Position numbers and translations under genes: made by a program
Part shown: positions 8,777 through 17,387 of the stretch, piece by piece
Position numbering within the stretch: position 1 is the stretch's first letter
How the letters are laid out: every line of letters starts with the position of its first letter
Source: Planctomycetota bacterium
GTDB lineage: Bacteria > Planctomycetota > Planctomycetia > Planctomycetales > Planctomycetaceae
Length of the DNA: 64,000 nt
Direction: 5' to 3'
Assembly (NCBI GenBank): GCA_003671275.1
Contig: QWPB01000024.1
Location: forward strand, 91,226 to 155,225
Notes under the pieces: model-generated
What the model was told of the DNA's origin: nothing
Database searches by the model: none
Seen by the model: the letters and a program-made list of their open reading frames with translations, nothing else

Positions 8777-10102
8777 TTAACAGGGTTGCCAGCGTCTCGT
8801 GGGATGCCGCATGCCCCGTTCCTTCTCAAGTTGAGAAGCAGAACGAGAAGAGGGGACTGGCCGCTTTGTGGACTCGGGCAATGCCAGCCAGGCTCCGGAA
8901 CCCAATAGAAAGGCAAACAGACAGAACAACGCGTTCCAGTAATGCACCGTCGACCCGGCAATGCTCAAACCGATCATGCAGACCAGCCAGGCCGCCCGTG
9001 AGTTCTGCGTATCTTTCGACGGGTAATTCCTGTTCGACATGCTGACGGACAACCACAGCAACGCTCCCGCCAGAGCCAGAAACGCCGGTAGCCCGTACCG
9101 TACAGCGGTTGCTAACCAGAAGTTGTCCATGCTGCCACTGACCATCCACGATGGCCGCTCCCAATCACCCAGGCCAATCCCCAGCAGAGGGTGCCGGGCG
9201 ATTTCCGCCGTCCCACAGTCAAAGATTCGAATCCGGTTGTACCCCGTCCCGGGGCTGAACGTGAAATAGGTCAGAAAGACCTTGATCGGGCTGCGATTAG
9301 AACTGAGGCTGATGACGGTCCAGATGGCGGCAAAGATCCCTCCCAGAATCGACCAGCGGCGACCGATATTGCGAGTCATCAGATCCCAGCCCACCAGAAA
9401 GATCTGAATCCCCAGTGCCGAAAACGCCCCGGCGGACAGCGAGAAGAACGTCCCTCCCAGAGTGAACATTGTCCGGGCCCACTTCGATCGAAACCGCTTG
9501 TGAGGTACGGTCAGGTAGAACGCCAGTGCAAAAGAAGACGCACAGAAGATTCCGAACAGGATCGGATGATCGAACGACCCGTAGGCCCGGTGCAGTCCCA
9601 TCCGCGGCTCAATCGGCACCAGTGATGGGCCACCGAGAATGGCTCGCGAAGTCTCTCGGATAAAATGTTTTCCCGTAACGGACTCGATCAGGGCAAACCC
9701 CGACATGATCACGACGATCATGAACATCAAGCGGCTCATCGCGGCGAAATCCGCAGAGTTCCGGATATAGCATCGGCCCAGCAGGTAGGCCCCGAGAGCC
9801 TCGATAAAGTAGATCCCGCCGGTCTCTAACCCCTGGCCAACACCGGCGTAGTTGATCAGTGCCAGCATTGACCAGAATGAGTGCAGGATGACGAGCCAGT
9901 CCGCACCATGAACGGAACCGACCTTACCCGAAAATAGCTTGCGGATGCTGGCAAGAAACGACAATAGCAGCACAATTCGATACGCGGACAGCCTTAGCCC
10001 CCCCGCATTCACCGAGAGTTCCGGAGGCGTCGCCAGAGCCAGAATGAACAGTGCGGCAGGCCACGCCAGCCCCCCCAGTCCCGTTTTTTTATCCGAGGAC
10101 AT
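8777..10102 (-). CDS. Wzy-like O-antigen ligase/polymerase family membrane protein
   Basis: 441 residues with about ten hydrophobic segments and a large periplasmic loop containing HPLLGIGLGDWERPSW, the signature region of the O-antigen ligase/Wzy (PF04932) family. In a Wzx/Wzy-type locus it would polymerise undecaprenyl-linked repeat units in the periplasm. Start ATG at 10102, three bases after the FrhB-like gene ends. Ligase versus polymerase cannot be told from sequence; the presence of Wzx and a Wzc-like protein favours polymerase. Confidence 0.85.
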   Translation of the reverse strand: MSSDKKTGLGGLAWPAALFILALATPPELSVNAGGLRLSAYRIVLLLSFLASIRKLFSGKVGSVHGADWLVILHSFWSMLALINYAGVGQGLETGGIYFIEALGAYLLGRCYIRNSADFAAMSRLMFMIVVIMSGFALIESVTGKHFIRETSRAILGGPSLVPIEPRMGLHRAYGSFDHPILFGIFCASSFALAFYLTVPHKRFRSKWARTMFTLGGTFFSLSAGAFSALGIQIFLVGWDLMTRNIGRRWSILGGIFAAIWTVISLSSNRSPIKVFLTYFTFSPGTGYNRIRIFDCGTAEIARHPLLGIGLGDWERPSWMVSGSMDNFWLATAVRYGLPAFLALAGALLWLSVSMSNRNYPSKDTQNSRAAWLVCMIGLSIAGSTVHYWNALFCLFAFLLGSGAWLALPESTKRPVPSSRSASQLEKERGMRHPTRRWQPC

Positions 10103-10105
10103 GGG

Positions 10106-11443
10106 CTAGACCTTTGTGAGACAATCCATCGGCTGCGAATTGGATTCACGGAGCCCCACCGCCGTTTCCAGCGGTGAACGCACGACGCGCTCGGGCTGAT
10201 TTAGATGCCTTCGAAACACGCGTGAGATCGTTCCGGTGATCGATTGAATCCGTTCCCTCCAACTAAGCCGTCGCCACCATGCGGCGAACAACTTCATCTG
10301 CCGATGTTTTGGAGCAGCGATCCCCGCGAACCAGGAAGCGGTGACGCGTCCCCAGATGGTTCCGCGAGTCCGCTGTAGATGTTGTTGTGAGGCGGCGAGA
10401 ACCCAGGACTCGCGACGTTCCAGCTCAAGGTATCCCTGGGCCACTGCTTCCCGGACGAGTTGCCGTCCACGTTCCGTCCGGACCAGGACGAGTGAACGTC
10501 CCGGTTCACCGGGCTGCACGGGGCGATACCAGGGATCGCCGACCGACACGTCAGCCGACTCACCGGTATGATCGGCACAGACATGGCATCGCCACTGGCG
10601 AAATTTCTGAAGTGTGTTACCCCACCCGTCTGCATAGGAAACGGAGTTCGTCACGCTTTCGCCGGTCTCGGGGTCCCGCCAGCGGGCGGTGATCTCTCCC
10701 GGCCAGCCGTGGCCACGATAGCGAATCTCTTCAATCTGACCGGGGTCTTGAGCTCCCAGTCGCCGGGCCAGTTCGATGGTCCCCTGCAACGATGGCGTGC
10801 CAGCGCAGAAGATCGCAATGGTCAGTCCCAGATTGCGATCCAGATCTGGACGCTCGGCCCGGGCCTTGGTGACGGCGGCCACATCGCAGGGCTTTCCGAT
10901 GAAGACACACGGAGCGGAAGCCGCTTCAATCTGTCCAAGTTCTTCGCATGGACTGGCGGGGGAATACCGGGAACCGGCCCCACGAATGAGAGAGGCTCGG
11001 TTGTGACTGAGAACGGTCTCGTTCAGTAATGGTGCATCCTCGCGAGCCCGCACGTGCAAAGCCCCCGCCATTGCCCCCTGCTCCACGCAGTAGAGTGCCA
11101 GACCGGTGACCACCCCCCCACTTGACCCGCGGTAGCGAATCTCCGAGTCGATCGCGTTCCCTTCCCAGATCTCCAGAATCGGGCCCCATTCGTCGTACAG
11201 TTCGGGATGTCCCATGCTCGGGCGGGCGGGTGCGGCAGGCCACTCGATTCCCGGGCATAAAGCGACTGCGGCTTGCAGGGCGATGGTGTCGGACTCGGCG
11301 GACTCTATGGGTACAGGGCGGCGGGCCAGGTCGACCGTGTCGACCATCTGAAGCTTGTCAGGACACGCGAAAGCACAGGCCCCGCATCCCATGCACAGAT
11401 GCGATTGAACTATCTGCAGAATGTTGATTGGATTCGAACTCAT
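10106..11443 (-). CDS. FrhB-like Fe-S protein (coenzyme F420 hydrogenase/dehydrogenase beta-subunit family)
   Basis: 445 residues. The N-terminus has a ferredoxin cluster motif, Cys17-x2-Cys20-x2-Cys23-x3-Cys27-Pro. The FrhB C-terminal domain follows, including CHVCADHTGESADVSVGDPW. The family includes F420-reducing hydrogenase beta subunits, but relatives are often found in EPS loci beside polysaccharide pyruvyl transferases, where the reaction is unknown. Here it is separated from the pyruvyltransferase only by the Wzx gene, with 3-base spacers on each side. A redox modification of a sugar is an inference. Confidence 0.85.
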   Translation of the reverse strand: MSSNPINILQIVQSHLCMGCGACAFACPDKLQMVDTVDLARRPVPIESAESDTIALQAAVALCPGIEWPAAPARPSMGHPELYDEWGPILEIWEGNAIDSEIRYRGSSGGVVTGLALYCVEQGAMAGALHVRAREDAPLLNETVLSHNRASLIRGAGSRYSPASPCEELGQIEAASAPCVFIGKPCDVAAVTKARAERPDLDRNLGLTIAIFCAGTPSLQGTIELARRLGAQDPGQIEEIRYRGHGWPGEITARWRDPETGESVTNSVSYADGWGNTLQKFRQWRCHVCADHTGESADVSVGDPWYRPVQPGEPGRSLVLVRTERGRQLVREAVAQGYLELERRESWVLAASQQHLQRTRGTIWGRVTASWFAGIAAPKHRQMKLFAAWWRRLSWRERIQSITGTISRVFRRHLNQPERVVRSPLETAVGLRESNSQPMDCLTKV

Positions 11444-11446
11444 CGA

Positions 11447-12883
11447 TCAGTTTCCCGTTTTCACTAGAGCAGGGCATCGTCCTGGTTCATGATGAACCAT
11501 TGCCGCAAATCGCTGGCGAACCAATCCCCATCCCATTTGAACCAGGGTGAGCAGGGCGACGACGGCTAGAACCAGTCGTCCTGCCAGGGGCCAGTCGACT
11601 GCCTGGGTCGCTACTCCCGCACTCAACAATCCAATGGCAAACAATCCGCTCACCCGAATCAAAGGCTTGACCGACAACGAGTGGCGATGCCGTAACAGCC
11701 CGATCGATCCGATCAGGGCCATCACCTCACCCCCGCAACCGCAAGCCGTAATCGCCTCCAGCCCTCCGCCGGACATTCCAGCAACGGCAGCAGCGGCGAT
11801 GCCCAGAAAGCGAAGCACATTCGATGCCAACGGATTGAAACTATCCGCCCGCGACAACGCGGCCAGGCTGGGTACCGCCCGCAGGATGCGTAATCCTTGC
11901 ATCACCCCCAGCGCACTCATCACGGCGACTGGTACTGGAAACTCCGGCCCATAGAGCATTTTGATGACCGGGTTTCCCAAGGTGAGAATCCCCAGCGAAA
12001 ACACCAAACCCACTCCACCCAGTATTTTAGTGATCGATTCAAGACGCTGATCGAAGGTGACGGGATCACCCTGGCAGCGCGCGAGTGATGGCAGCCAGGC
12101 GGTGGATGCGATCCGTGAGATCAGCAGTGCGGGAACCATCGTCATCTGAAAAGCAACGGCATATCGCCCCAAGTCCGCAGCGGTCGCTGAAGCGAGGACC
12201 ACCAGCCGGTCCCCTTGAAAAGCGCCAAACATGATGACGCCGTTGATGGCCAGCGGCCATCCGAATCGCAGCAGCCGTCCCGCGACATCACGTCCCATTC
12301 CCAGCCGGTAAGGCCGCTGCGCCACCCCGTGTGATACCCCCACCAGTACGACCGTCTGCAGGACGCTGACCCATACCAGAACGGCGGCGCTCCTCATCCA
12401 GGGGGCTAGTAGGAATGCGGCTGCGGTCGCGGTGATCGCAGCTGACAACTCCACGATCATTGTGCGGTGAAAGTCGTGGTGCCGCTGGACCCGCTTGCTG
12501 TCGAGATGCAGGAGTCCTCGAACCAGCGGGACCACTCCCAGAGCCACCATCATTCCCACAGCATCGGGCCGATTCAAATAATAACCCACGGGCAACGCCA
12601 AACCCGCCAGCAGGACCGCTGAGAACAGCCCCCGGATGATCAGCATGGAATGGGCGGTCGACTGAAACTCTTCGCGATCCCCGTCTTCCGCTTGTACCAG
12701 CAACCGGTCCGGTCCGAAATCACTGATCATGTCCAACAGGCTGAGCGTCATCGTCAGTGCGACGGCGACACCCATTTCCGACGGCCCCAAGGCCCGTGCG
12801 AGGAGAACATTCCGGACCAGCCCCAGCCCTTCGGCACCGGCCTGTGCGGCCGCCACGTAAATAGTCGGTCGGACACGAGCCAT
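11447..12883 (-). CDS. Wzx-type polysaccharide flippase (MOP superfamily)
   Basis: 478 residues with about 12-14 hydrophobic segments and the MOP/oligosaccharide-flippase layout (N-terminal AGAEGLGLVRNVLLARALG). It would move undecaprenyl-linked repeat units across the inner membrane. The ATG at 12883 has GGAG 9 bases upstream; a GTG at 12889 overlaps the preceding stop but is too close to that site. It sits between the pyruvyltransferase and the FrhB-like gene. Confidence 0.9.
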   Translation of the reverse strand: MARVRPTIYVAAAQAGAEGLGLVRNVLLARALGPSEMGVAVALTMTLSLLDMISDFGPDRLLVQAEDGDREEFQSTAHSMLIIRGLFSAVLLAGLALPVGYYLNRPDAVGMMVALGVVPLVRGLLHLDSKRVQRHHDFHRTMIVELSAAITATAAAFLLAPWMRSAAVLVWVSVLQTVVLVGVSHGVAQRPYRLGMGRDVAGRLLRFGWPLAINGVIMFGAFQGDRLVVLASATAADLGRYAVAFQMTMVPALLISRIASTAWLPSLARCQGDPVTFDQRLESITKILGGVGLVFSLGILTLGNPVIKMLYGPEFPVPVAVMSALGVMQGLRILRAVPSLAALSRADSFNPLASNVLRFLGIAAAAVAGMSGGGLEAITACGCGGEVMALIGSIGLLRHRHSLSVKPLIRVSGLFAIGLLSAGVATQAVDWPLAGRLVLAVVALLTLVQMGWGLVRQRFAAMVHHEPGRCPALVKTGN

Positions 12884-12885
12884 GC

Positions 12886-14196
12886 TCACGAACTCCGGAT
12901 CTGGCGCTTGTCGGTGGTGATCGATTGAAAAATCTCATCCAGCTGATTCCGGGCCATCCGGGTGACCGCCGGAATCTGTTTCGCCAATAGCTCTCGATCC
13001 ACCTGCCGCCTCAAGAACGAGGCTTTCAATGAGGCCAGAATCGCTGCGGTATCCTGATACCGCAACTCGAAGACCTGGTGTCCCTGACCGCAGGTGGCGA
13101 ACACACCGCGTGTTTTCAAACTGTACGACACGGCAGCGGTGGGGACGCCGGAACCGAGTCCTGCGATGGTACTATGCATACGAGTGCCGCAGAACCACGC
13201 GGTCTGGCCGATTAACCACTTCAGCTCGGACGGCGTCGATTCGGGTTCCGCGATGGCCACCCGTTGCTGATGCTCTGGGCTCAGTCGGTCATAAACTTTC
13301 TGAACGGCATCGGGATCCGATTCTACCTCTCCGGAACGGGTGGTCACATGCGGTACCAGAATCACCCGGACATCCGTGCTCTGAAGCAGCCAGTCGAGAA
13401 ACTCATGGACCAGAAGCGGGTAGTTGGCTTTCAGTCCAAACTGCTCCGCGGCGGGAATCGGATCGTTGTAGATCAACCCGCTGATGTTCAGACCGACCAC
13501 TTCGTGTTGCCGACGTTCTTCCGGGGATAGCCACCATTGGATTTTGGGTGACAGATTCCTGGGGGGGATGGCGGGCAATGCGAATGCCATATCGACCCCC
13601 TGCCGATGGCGGGCGGGATCGAACGCGTCCCCCAGTAGTTCCTTGAGGGCGGCAAAGCTGTCCGCGTCACGGGCCCAGGCCATGCGGGATTGCCGCACAA
13701 TCTTCTCGGCGGTGGCCCGGGCTTCCGGCGAGCGGAACGGACCGTAAGTTTGTGGCAACAGAACCAGCGGACGTCCGGCCTCCAGGGCAATCAGCTTCGG
13801 CAGAACCACGCTGCGAAATCGCCGCTCGCCGTACAGATCGGTGAAGCTGTCACCAGCACTGACATCGTATACCGCATCGGCCTCGGAGATGTCGTGGGCT
13901 GCGGAGTTCCATCGGGAATTCAACCAGGTGGCCATGCGAATTGTCCACAGGCACTCGGTCCGATAGAGACGCCGCGAGTGGACAGCTCCCCGGAGGTTGA
14001 CGGTGACCCGTTCGTTGCCGAATACCACTTGATCGGGTCGCTGACCACGACCATGATCAAACACCGTGATCTTATTCACGTTGCGGGAGTGCAAATGCCA
14101 GATCACGGAGTGACACAGCGCGGTGACTCCTCGGTTACCCGTATCCGGGCTGGCCCCAAACAGACAGACATTTCGAACTTTAGAGATGGCTTGCAT
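12886..14196 (-). CDS. polysaccharide pyruvyl transferase family protein
   Basis: 436 residues. The N-terminal NVCLFGASPDTGNRGVTAL and the C-terminal region with RMHSTIAGLGSGVPTAAVSYSLK are typical of the WcaK/CsaB family (PF04230), which moves pyruvate from PEP to a sugar as a ketal. First gene of the EPS operon. A TTG at 14217 is in frame, but it is itself part of the -12 element of the sigma-54 promoter at 14213-14228, so the ATG at 14196 is the better start. The predicted leader is then only a few bases long. Confidence 0.88.
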   Translation of the reverse strand: MQAISKVRNVCLFGASPDTGNRGVTALCHSVIWHLHSRNVNKITVFDHGRGQRPDQVVFGNERVTVNLRGAVHSRRLYRTECLWTIRMATWLNSRWNSAAHDISEADAVYDVSAGDSFTDLYGERRFRSVVLPKLIALEAGRPLVLLPQTYGPFRSPEARATAEKIVRQSRMAWARDADSFAALKELLGDAFDPARHRQGVDMAFALPAIPPRNLSPKIQWWLSPEERRQHEVVGLNISGLIYNDPIPAAEQFGLKANYPLLVHEFLDWLLQSTDVRVILVPHVTTRSGEVESDPDAVQKVYDRLSPEHQQRVAIAEPESTPSELKWLIGQTAWFCGTRMHSTIAGLGSGVPTAAVSYSLKTRGVFATCGQGHQVFELRYQDTAAILASLKASFLRRQVDRELLAKQIPAVTRMARNQLDEIFQSITTDKRQIRSS

Positions 14197-14212
14197 AATG
14201 CCAGTTTCGAAA

Positions 14213-14228
14213 TGCAACTCCCGTGCCA
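14213..14228 (-). promoter_or_regulatory. sigma-54 (-24/-12) promoter for the minus-strand EPS operon
   Basis: On the minus strand the bases read TGGCACGGGAGTTGCA, a full match to the sigma-54 consensus TGGCAC-N5-TTGCW with correct spacing. Transcription should start near 14202, just upstream of the pyruvyltransferase ATG at 14196. An enhancer-binding activator would be needed; none is encoded in the window. Confidence 0.75.
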
Positions 14229-14479
14229 GTGCCTGTGAAGACGACTGTTCCTGGATCTACTCGATCGATACCGTCGACAGGCAGTTTTCAAACTGCGGGA
14301 TTTCTCAGGTTGATAGTTCGGCGATCATCAACTTGAGACGCTGGTCTATATCTCTCACTCAATACTGGTAGCCTTTGCGTCTTCGCGGGGAAGTCGCGGA
14401 CAAAATATCGTCACTCACGATCGCAGCCAGTCCGGCGATGCCATGAAGTTCCTGTGAGCGGGTTGCCGCGATGGCGGGG

Positions 14480-14506
14480 CCGTGGAATTCGAATCGATTT
14501 CCACGG
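14480..14506. promoter_or_regulatory. inverted repeat, possible activator site upstream of the plus-strand sigma-54 promoter
   Basis: Arms CCGTGGAA (14480-14487) and TTCCACGG (14499-14506) are perfect complements separated by 11 bases, about one helical turn between arm edges. It ends 12 bases before the sigma-54-like promoter at 14519. A dimeric regulator could bind here; such a close position is unusual for a classical enhancer, so it might instead be a repressor site. Confidence 0.45.
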
Positions 14507-14518
14507 GGGATCGCCTCC

Positions 14519-14534
14519 CGGCACAAAGCTTGCA
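14519..14534 (+). promoter_or_regulatory. sigma-54-like promoter for the phosphoglycosyltransferase gene
   Basis: CGGCAC-AAAGC-TTGCA has the invariant GG and GC at the right spacing; the first T of the consensus is C. A start near 14545 would give a leader of about 78 bases before the ATG at 14623. The presence of a perfect sigma-54 sequence for the divergent operon supports it. Confidence 0.6.
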
Positions 14535-14622
14535 TGAGGCACTGTCATCGTGGTCTTGAATGGACTACGAGCGACGATGGTGACTTTGGAATCTCATCCT
14601 TCTCTTGTGACTGAGTGGGTTC

Positions 14623-15285
14623 ATGGCTTCGTTGGAATCTCTCACACTGCGTCTCTGGTATGTCGTGCAGCGTGTCGTGGCAACACTCATGCTCGTCGCT
14701 CTCTCTCCATTGCTGCTGGGGTTGTTTCTACTCGTTCGGATGACATCCCGCGGCCCGGCCCTCTACTCTCAGGAGCGGCCGGGCCTTTATGGACGCTCGA
14801 TCCGGGTCTGGAAAATTCGGACCATGAAGCCTGGTTCTGACCGCGATCAATCCAAAGCCCGAGGCGTGCAGAGCAGCGATCCTCAGGTCACCCCGATTGG
14901 TCGCATCTTACGACAGCTCAAATTCGATGAACTGCCCCAGCTGTGGAACATCGTACGAGGAGAGATGGCCTTTGTCGGACCACGACCGATTGCCCGTTCA
15001 TTGTATGAAGAGTTGTGCCGGGAGATCCCGGGCTTCAATGAGCGATTGTCCGTGCGTCCGGGGCTGACCAATGTGGGACAAGTCTGCATCGAGGAAAACG
15101 CACAACAGGACCGCGTTATTGACGACTGGAAACTGCGATTCGAGTCGGAGAAGCATTACTTCCGGGGACGTTCGCCGGGGTATGACTGCGTGGTGATTAC
15201 GATGACGATGCTATACATCCTGCGGAAGTTGTTGCGGGCGGTCCCCTGTCCCCGCTTTCTGCGAACGGGCCCGGCGTCCATGTAA
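14623..15285 (+). CDS. initiating phosphoglycosyltransferase (bacterial sugar transferase, WcaJ/RfbP C-terminal type)
   Basis: 220 residues, one N-terminal membrane segment (about 10-38) then the PF02397 catalytic domain: SRGPALYSQERPG, WKIRTMKPG, LRQLKFDELPQLWNIVRGEMAFVGPRP and LSVRPGLTNVGQ are hallmark motifs. It transfers a sugar-1-phosphate to undecaprenyl phosphate, the first step of repeat-unit synthesis. It is the short form lacking the extra N-terminal helices of WbaP. It is transcribed away from the rest of the EPS genes. Confidence 0.93.
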   Translation: MASLESLTLRLWYVVQRVVATLMLVALSPLLLGLFLLVRMTSRGPALYSQERPGLYGRSIRVWKIRTMKPGSDRDQSKARGVQSSDPQVTPIGRILRQLKFDELPQLWNIVRGEMAFVGPRPIARSLYEELCREIPGFNERLSVRPGLTNVGQVCIEENAQQDRVIDDWKLRFESEKHYFRGRSPGYDCVVITMTMLYILRKLLRAVPCPRFLRTGPASM

Positions 15286-15633
15286 GCCCAGTTGGGGAGA
15301 GGGTGTCTGCTCGAACCGACTCCGTCACCCATTCGTACCGTCAGGAATGCCTGGGCCACGGATCGGTGGGACGGATATTCCCGTCTGCACTTCTTGAAGA
15401 CCAACTCCGGGAGCTTCCCGGAACTTCATGGCGCGAGGTTGCCCAAGAGACCGCGTGACACCTCGGCCTTTCCTTGGGTTCGGCCCGCGCGTGACCGTGG
15501 ACCCGTCCCTGATCACAACATTCCGGGAAGAGACCATCTCTAAAATGGCTCTAAAAAACAAAGCGGGAGTGATTGGTATCACCCCCGCTTCATTCATTCA
15601 GATCGATATCAGGCCGTGCATCCCGGCGGAGAC
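15286..15633. other. non-coding gap between convergent genes
   Basis: Between the convergent phosphoglycosyltransferase and EF-hand genes. Apart from the terminator hairpin at 15561-15590, nothing in it looks coding or repeated. Confidence 0.6.
15561..15590 (-). terminator. rho-independent terminator of the EF-hand gene (possibly bidirectional)
   Basis: AAGCGGGAGTGAT and ATCACCCCCGCTT form a 13-pair stem with one mismatch around a TGGT loop. On the minus strand it is followed directly by TGTTTTTTA, a good U-tract, so it should end transcription of the EF-hand gene 44 bases after its stop. Confidence 0.75.
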
Positions 15634-16959
15634 CTATTCGGCGTCGGGACGACGCGGCCGGTCCCCCTCGCGGGGCTGATCGCCTTCCGGACGACGATTC
15701 CCAATGCGACGCTCAAACGACGCCCGCATCTCTTCTCGGTCGAGCTTGCCGTCCTTGTTGGTATCGTTTTCGCCAAAGTTGGCCTTCATCGGTTCCGGAG
15801 CTTCCTCTTTGGAGATTGTTCCATCGCCATCCTTGTCGAGCCGTTTCCACATCTCTTCCGGGTTGAATGCGCCGCGCTGTCCGTCGGGACGAGCCTCCGG
15901 AAAATGGTCTCCTTCGCGCCGCTCGCCCTCAGGACGCGGTCGGTCTCCTTCCCGCATCCGCTCACCATCTGGGCGATCTCCCTCGGTGCGTCCGGGACCA
16001 CGGCCTCCGAAGGCCGGCATTCCCATGATCTCTGAGGGATCGAGTTGCCCATCGCGGTTGCGATCCAGTTCACCAAAGTACGTTGCCGTCTGGGCGAACT
16101 CTTCTCGGCTCAGTCGACCGTTGTGATCCCTGTCGACCAAGCTCATCAGCGATGGCCCACCCGCCCCGGGACCACCGGGGAAGCCACCGCCGAAGCCACG
16201 GCCATCGGGGCGGCCTTCCCCATCGCCTCGCGGGCGGTCCCCGTCCGGACGGGGACCGTCACCCTCAGGGCGGCGTTCACCCTCAGGACGCCCCAGTTTC
16301 TGAGCCAGTTGATCGGCCTTGCTCAAGTCGATTTCTTCGGTCCCGAGTTGCCGCAGCAGCCCCTCCAGTCGTTCCTTGCCATCGGCCGGGAACTCTTCGC
16401 GGGTCACCTTTCCATCCGCGTTCTTGTCGAGTCCCTTGAGGCGTTGCAGCATCTCGCCGCCGCCACCTCCCGCACGGGCTCGCATCGATTCACCGACGGC
16501 ACGCATCAACTCTTCGCGAGTCAGTTCTTCTTTTCCGACCTTTTCGAAGACCCGCATCACCTGTTGCCGGACCTCGGCGGGCATCTGATCGGGAATCTCG
16601 TTCTTCGAGACCTTGCCGTCCTTGTTCGCATCGAGCCGTTCAAACATCGCGCCGGGATCTCGCCCCCCGCGCCCTTCGCCGTTGCCGCCTGGCGGGGCTG
16701 CTTCCGGAGCCGCATCGGGCTTCATGGCAGCGGAAAACTCGTCCTTCGAAAGCGTCTGGTTGGAGTCTTTGTCACCCCGACGGAGCAGCCGTTCAAAGTG
16801 CGATTTGTGTTCTTCCCCCGCTTCATCTGCGGTGACCTGACCATCCTGATTCTTGTCGAGTTTTGTGAACAGGTCTGCCGGGTTCTCTCCCTCGGCAAAG
16901 ACACTGGAGGCACAGCACACAGTCAACAGGCCCCAGCGGGACCAACGCCACGGAATCAT
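15634..16959 (-). CDS. secreted protein with eight EF-hand calcium-binding loops
   Basis: 441 residues with a Sec signal peptide (GLLTVCCASSVFA). Eight canonical loops are visible: DKNQDGQVTADE, DKDSNQTLSKDE, DANKDGKVSKNE, DKNADGKVTREE, DRDHNGRLSREE, DRNRDGQLDPSE, DKDGDGTISKEE and DTNKDGKLDREE. Between them lie Arg/Gly/Asp/Pro-rich linkers such as repeated RPEGD/RPDGDRPR units, including one block before loop five and one after loop six. It is probably an extracytoplasmic calcium-binding protein; no enzyme domain is seen. It is followed by a good terminator. Confidence 0.88.
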   Translation of the reverse strand: MIPWRWSRWGLLTVCCASSVFAEGENPADLFTKLDKNQDGQVTADEAGEEHKSHFERLLRRGDKDSNQTLSKDEFSAAMKPDAAPEAAPPGGNGEGRGGRDPGAMFERLDANKDGKVSKNEIPDQMPAEVRQQVMRVFEKVGKEELTREELMRAVGESMRARAGGGGGEMLQRLKGLDKNADGKVTREEFPADGKERLEGLLRQLGTEEIDLSKADQLAQKLGRPEGERRPEGDGPRPDGDRPRGDGEGRPDGRGFGGGFPGGPGAGGPSLMSLVDRDHNGRLSREEFAQTATYFGELDRNRDGQLDPSEIMGMPAFGGRGPGRTEGDRPDGERMREGDRPRPEGERREGDHFPEARPDGQRGAFNPEEMWKRLDKDGDGTISKEEAPEPMKANFGENDTNKDGKLDREEMRASFERRIGNRRPEGDQPREGDRPRRPDAE

Positions 16960-17387
16960 GATTCGCTCCAGGAAACAGGAAGATCGGGGAACGCGAGTCC
17001 CGCCATCCAGTGTGCATCACACTCATGGCCAGGTCGAGTCTCATGACTATGAAACACCGTTCCCGTTTCAAAGTGTCGCACAAAATGGAAAATAATCCGG
17101 ACGCGACATCCCTCTATCACAGGAGAGAGGATCGCTGGATGTCAAGACAGAATCACGGTCAACGGACACCGAATTTGGCAACCAAATTTCCTCGATTGCC
17201 CTTTCGGCAGATGTTTTGCAGAATGCTCCCGCTCTTCACGAGTCTGTCATCGCTGACACGATCTGCGGAAGTCTCCTTCCGCCGTCAGGCGATGTTTCGT
17301 CGACAGGACGTCGAACTTCTTCGTTCGGACATGGATCGCGCTCACGACCATCTACCGGATCATCTCTTCGAGTCCACGAGGCAGCAC
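16960..17387. other. intergenic region upstream of the EF-hand and CsrA-like genes
   Basis: Should contain the divergent promoters. An open frame in phase with the CsrA-like gene extends back to 17010, but its upstream part resembles no known protein. CGGCAG-ATGTT-TTGCA at 17205-17220 resembles a sigma-54 promoter weakly. Nothing else is recognised. Confidence 0.4.

Larger units (their letters stand above)
14197..14622. other. divergent control region of the EPS locus
   Basis: This 426-base gap between the divergent pyruvyltransferase and phosphoglycosyltransferase genes has no credible gene. It holds the two sigma-54 promoter sequences and the inverted repeat listed separately. The middle part (about 14230-14475) shows nothing that can be named. 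Confidence 0.7.

Noticed and set aside
17205..17220. Possible sigma-54 promoter (CGGCAG-ATGTT-TTGCA) before the csrA-like gene
   Set aside because: Two consensus positions differ and it is 168 bases upstream of the chosen start; too weak to list as a feature.
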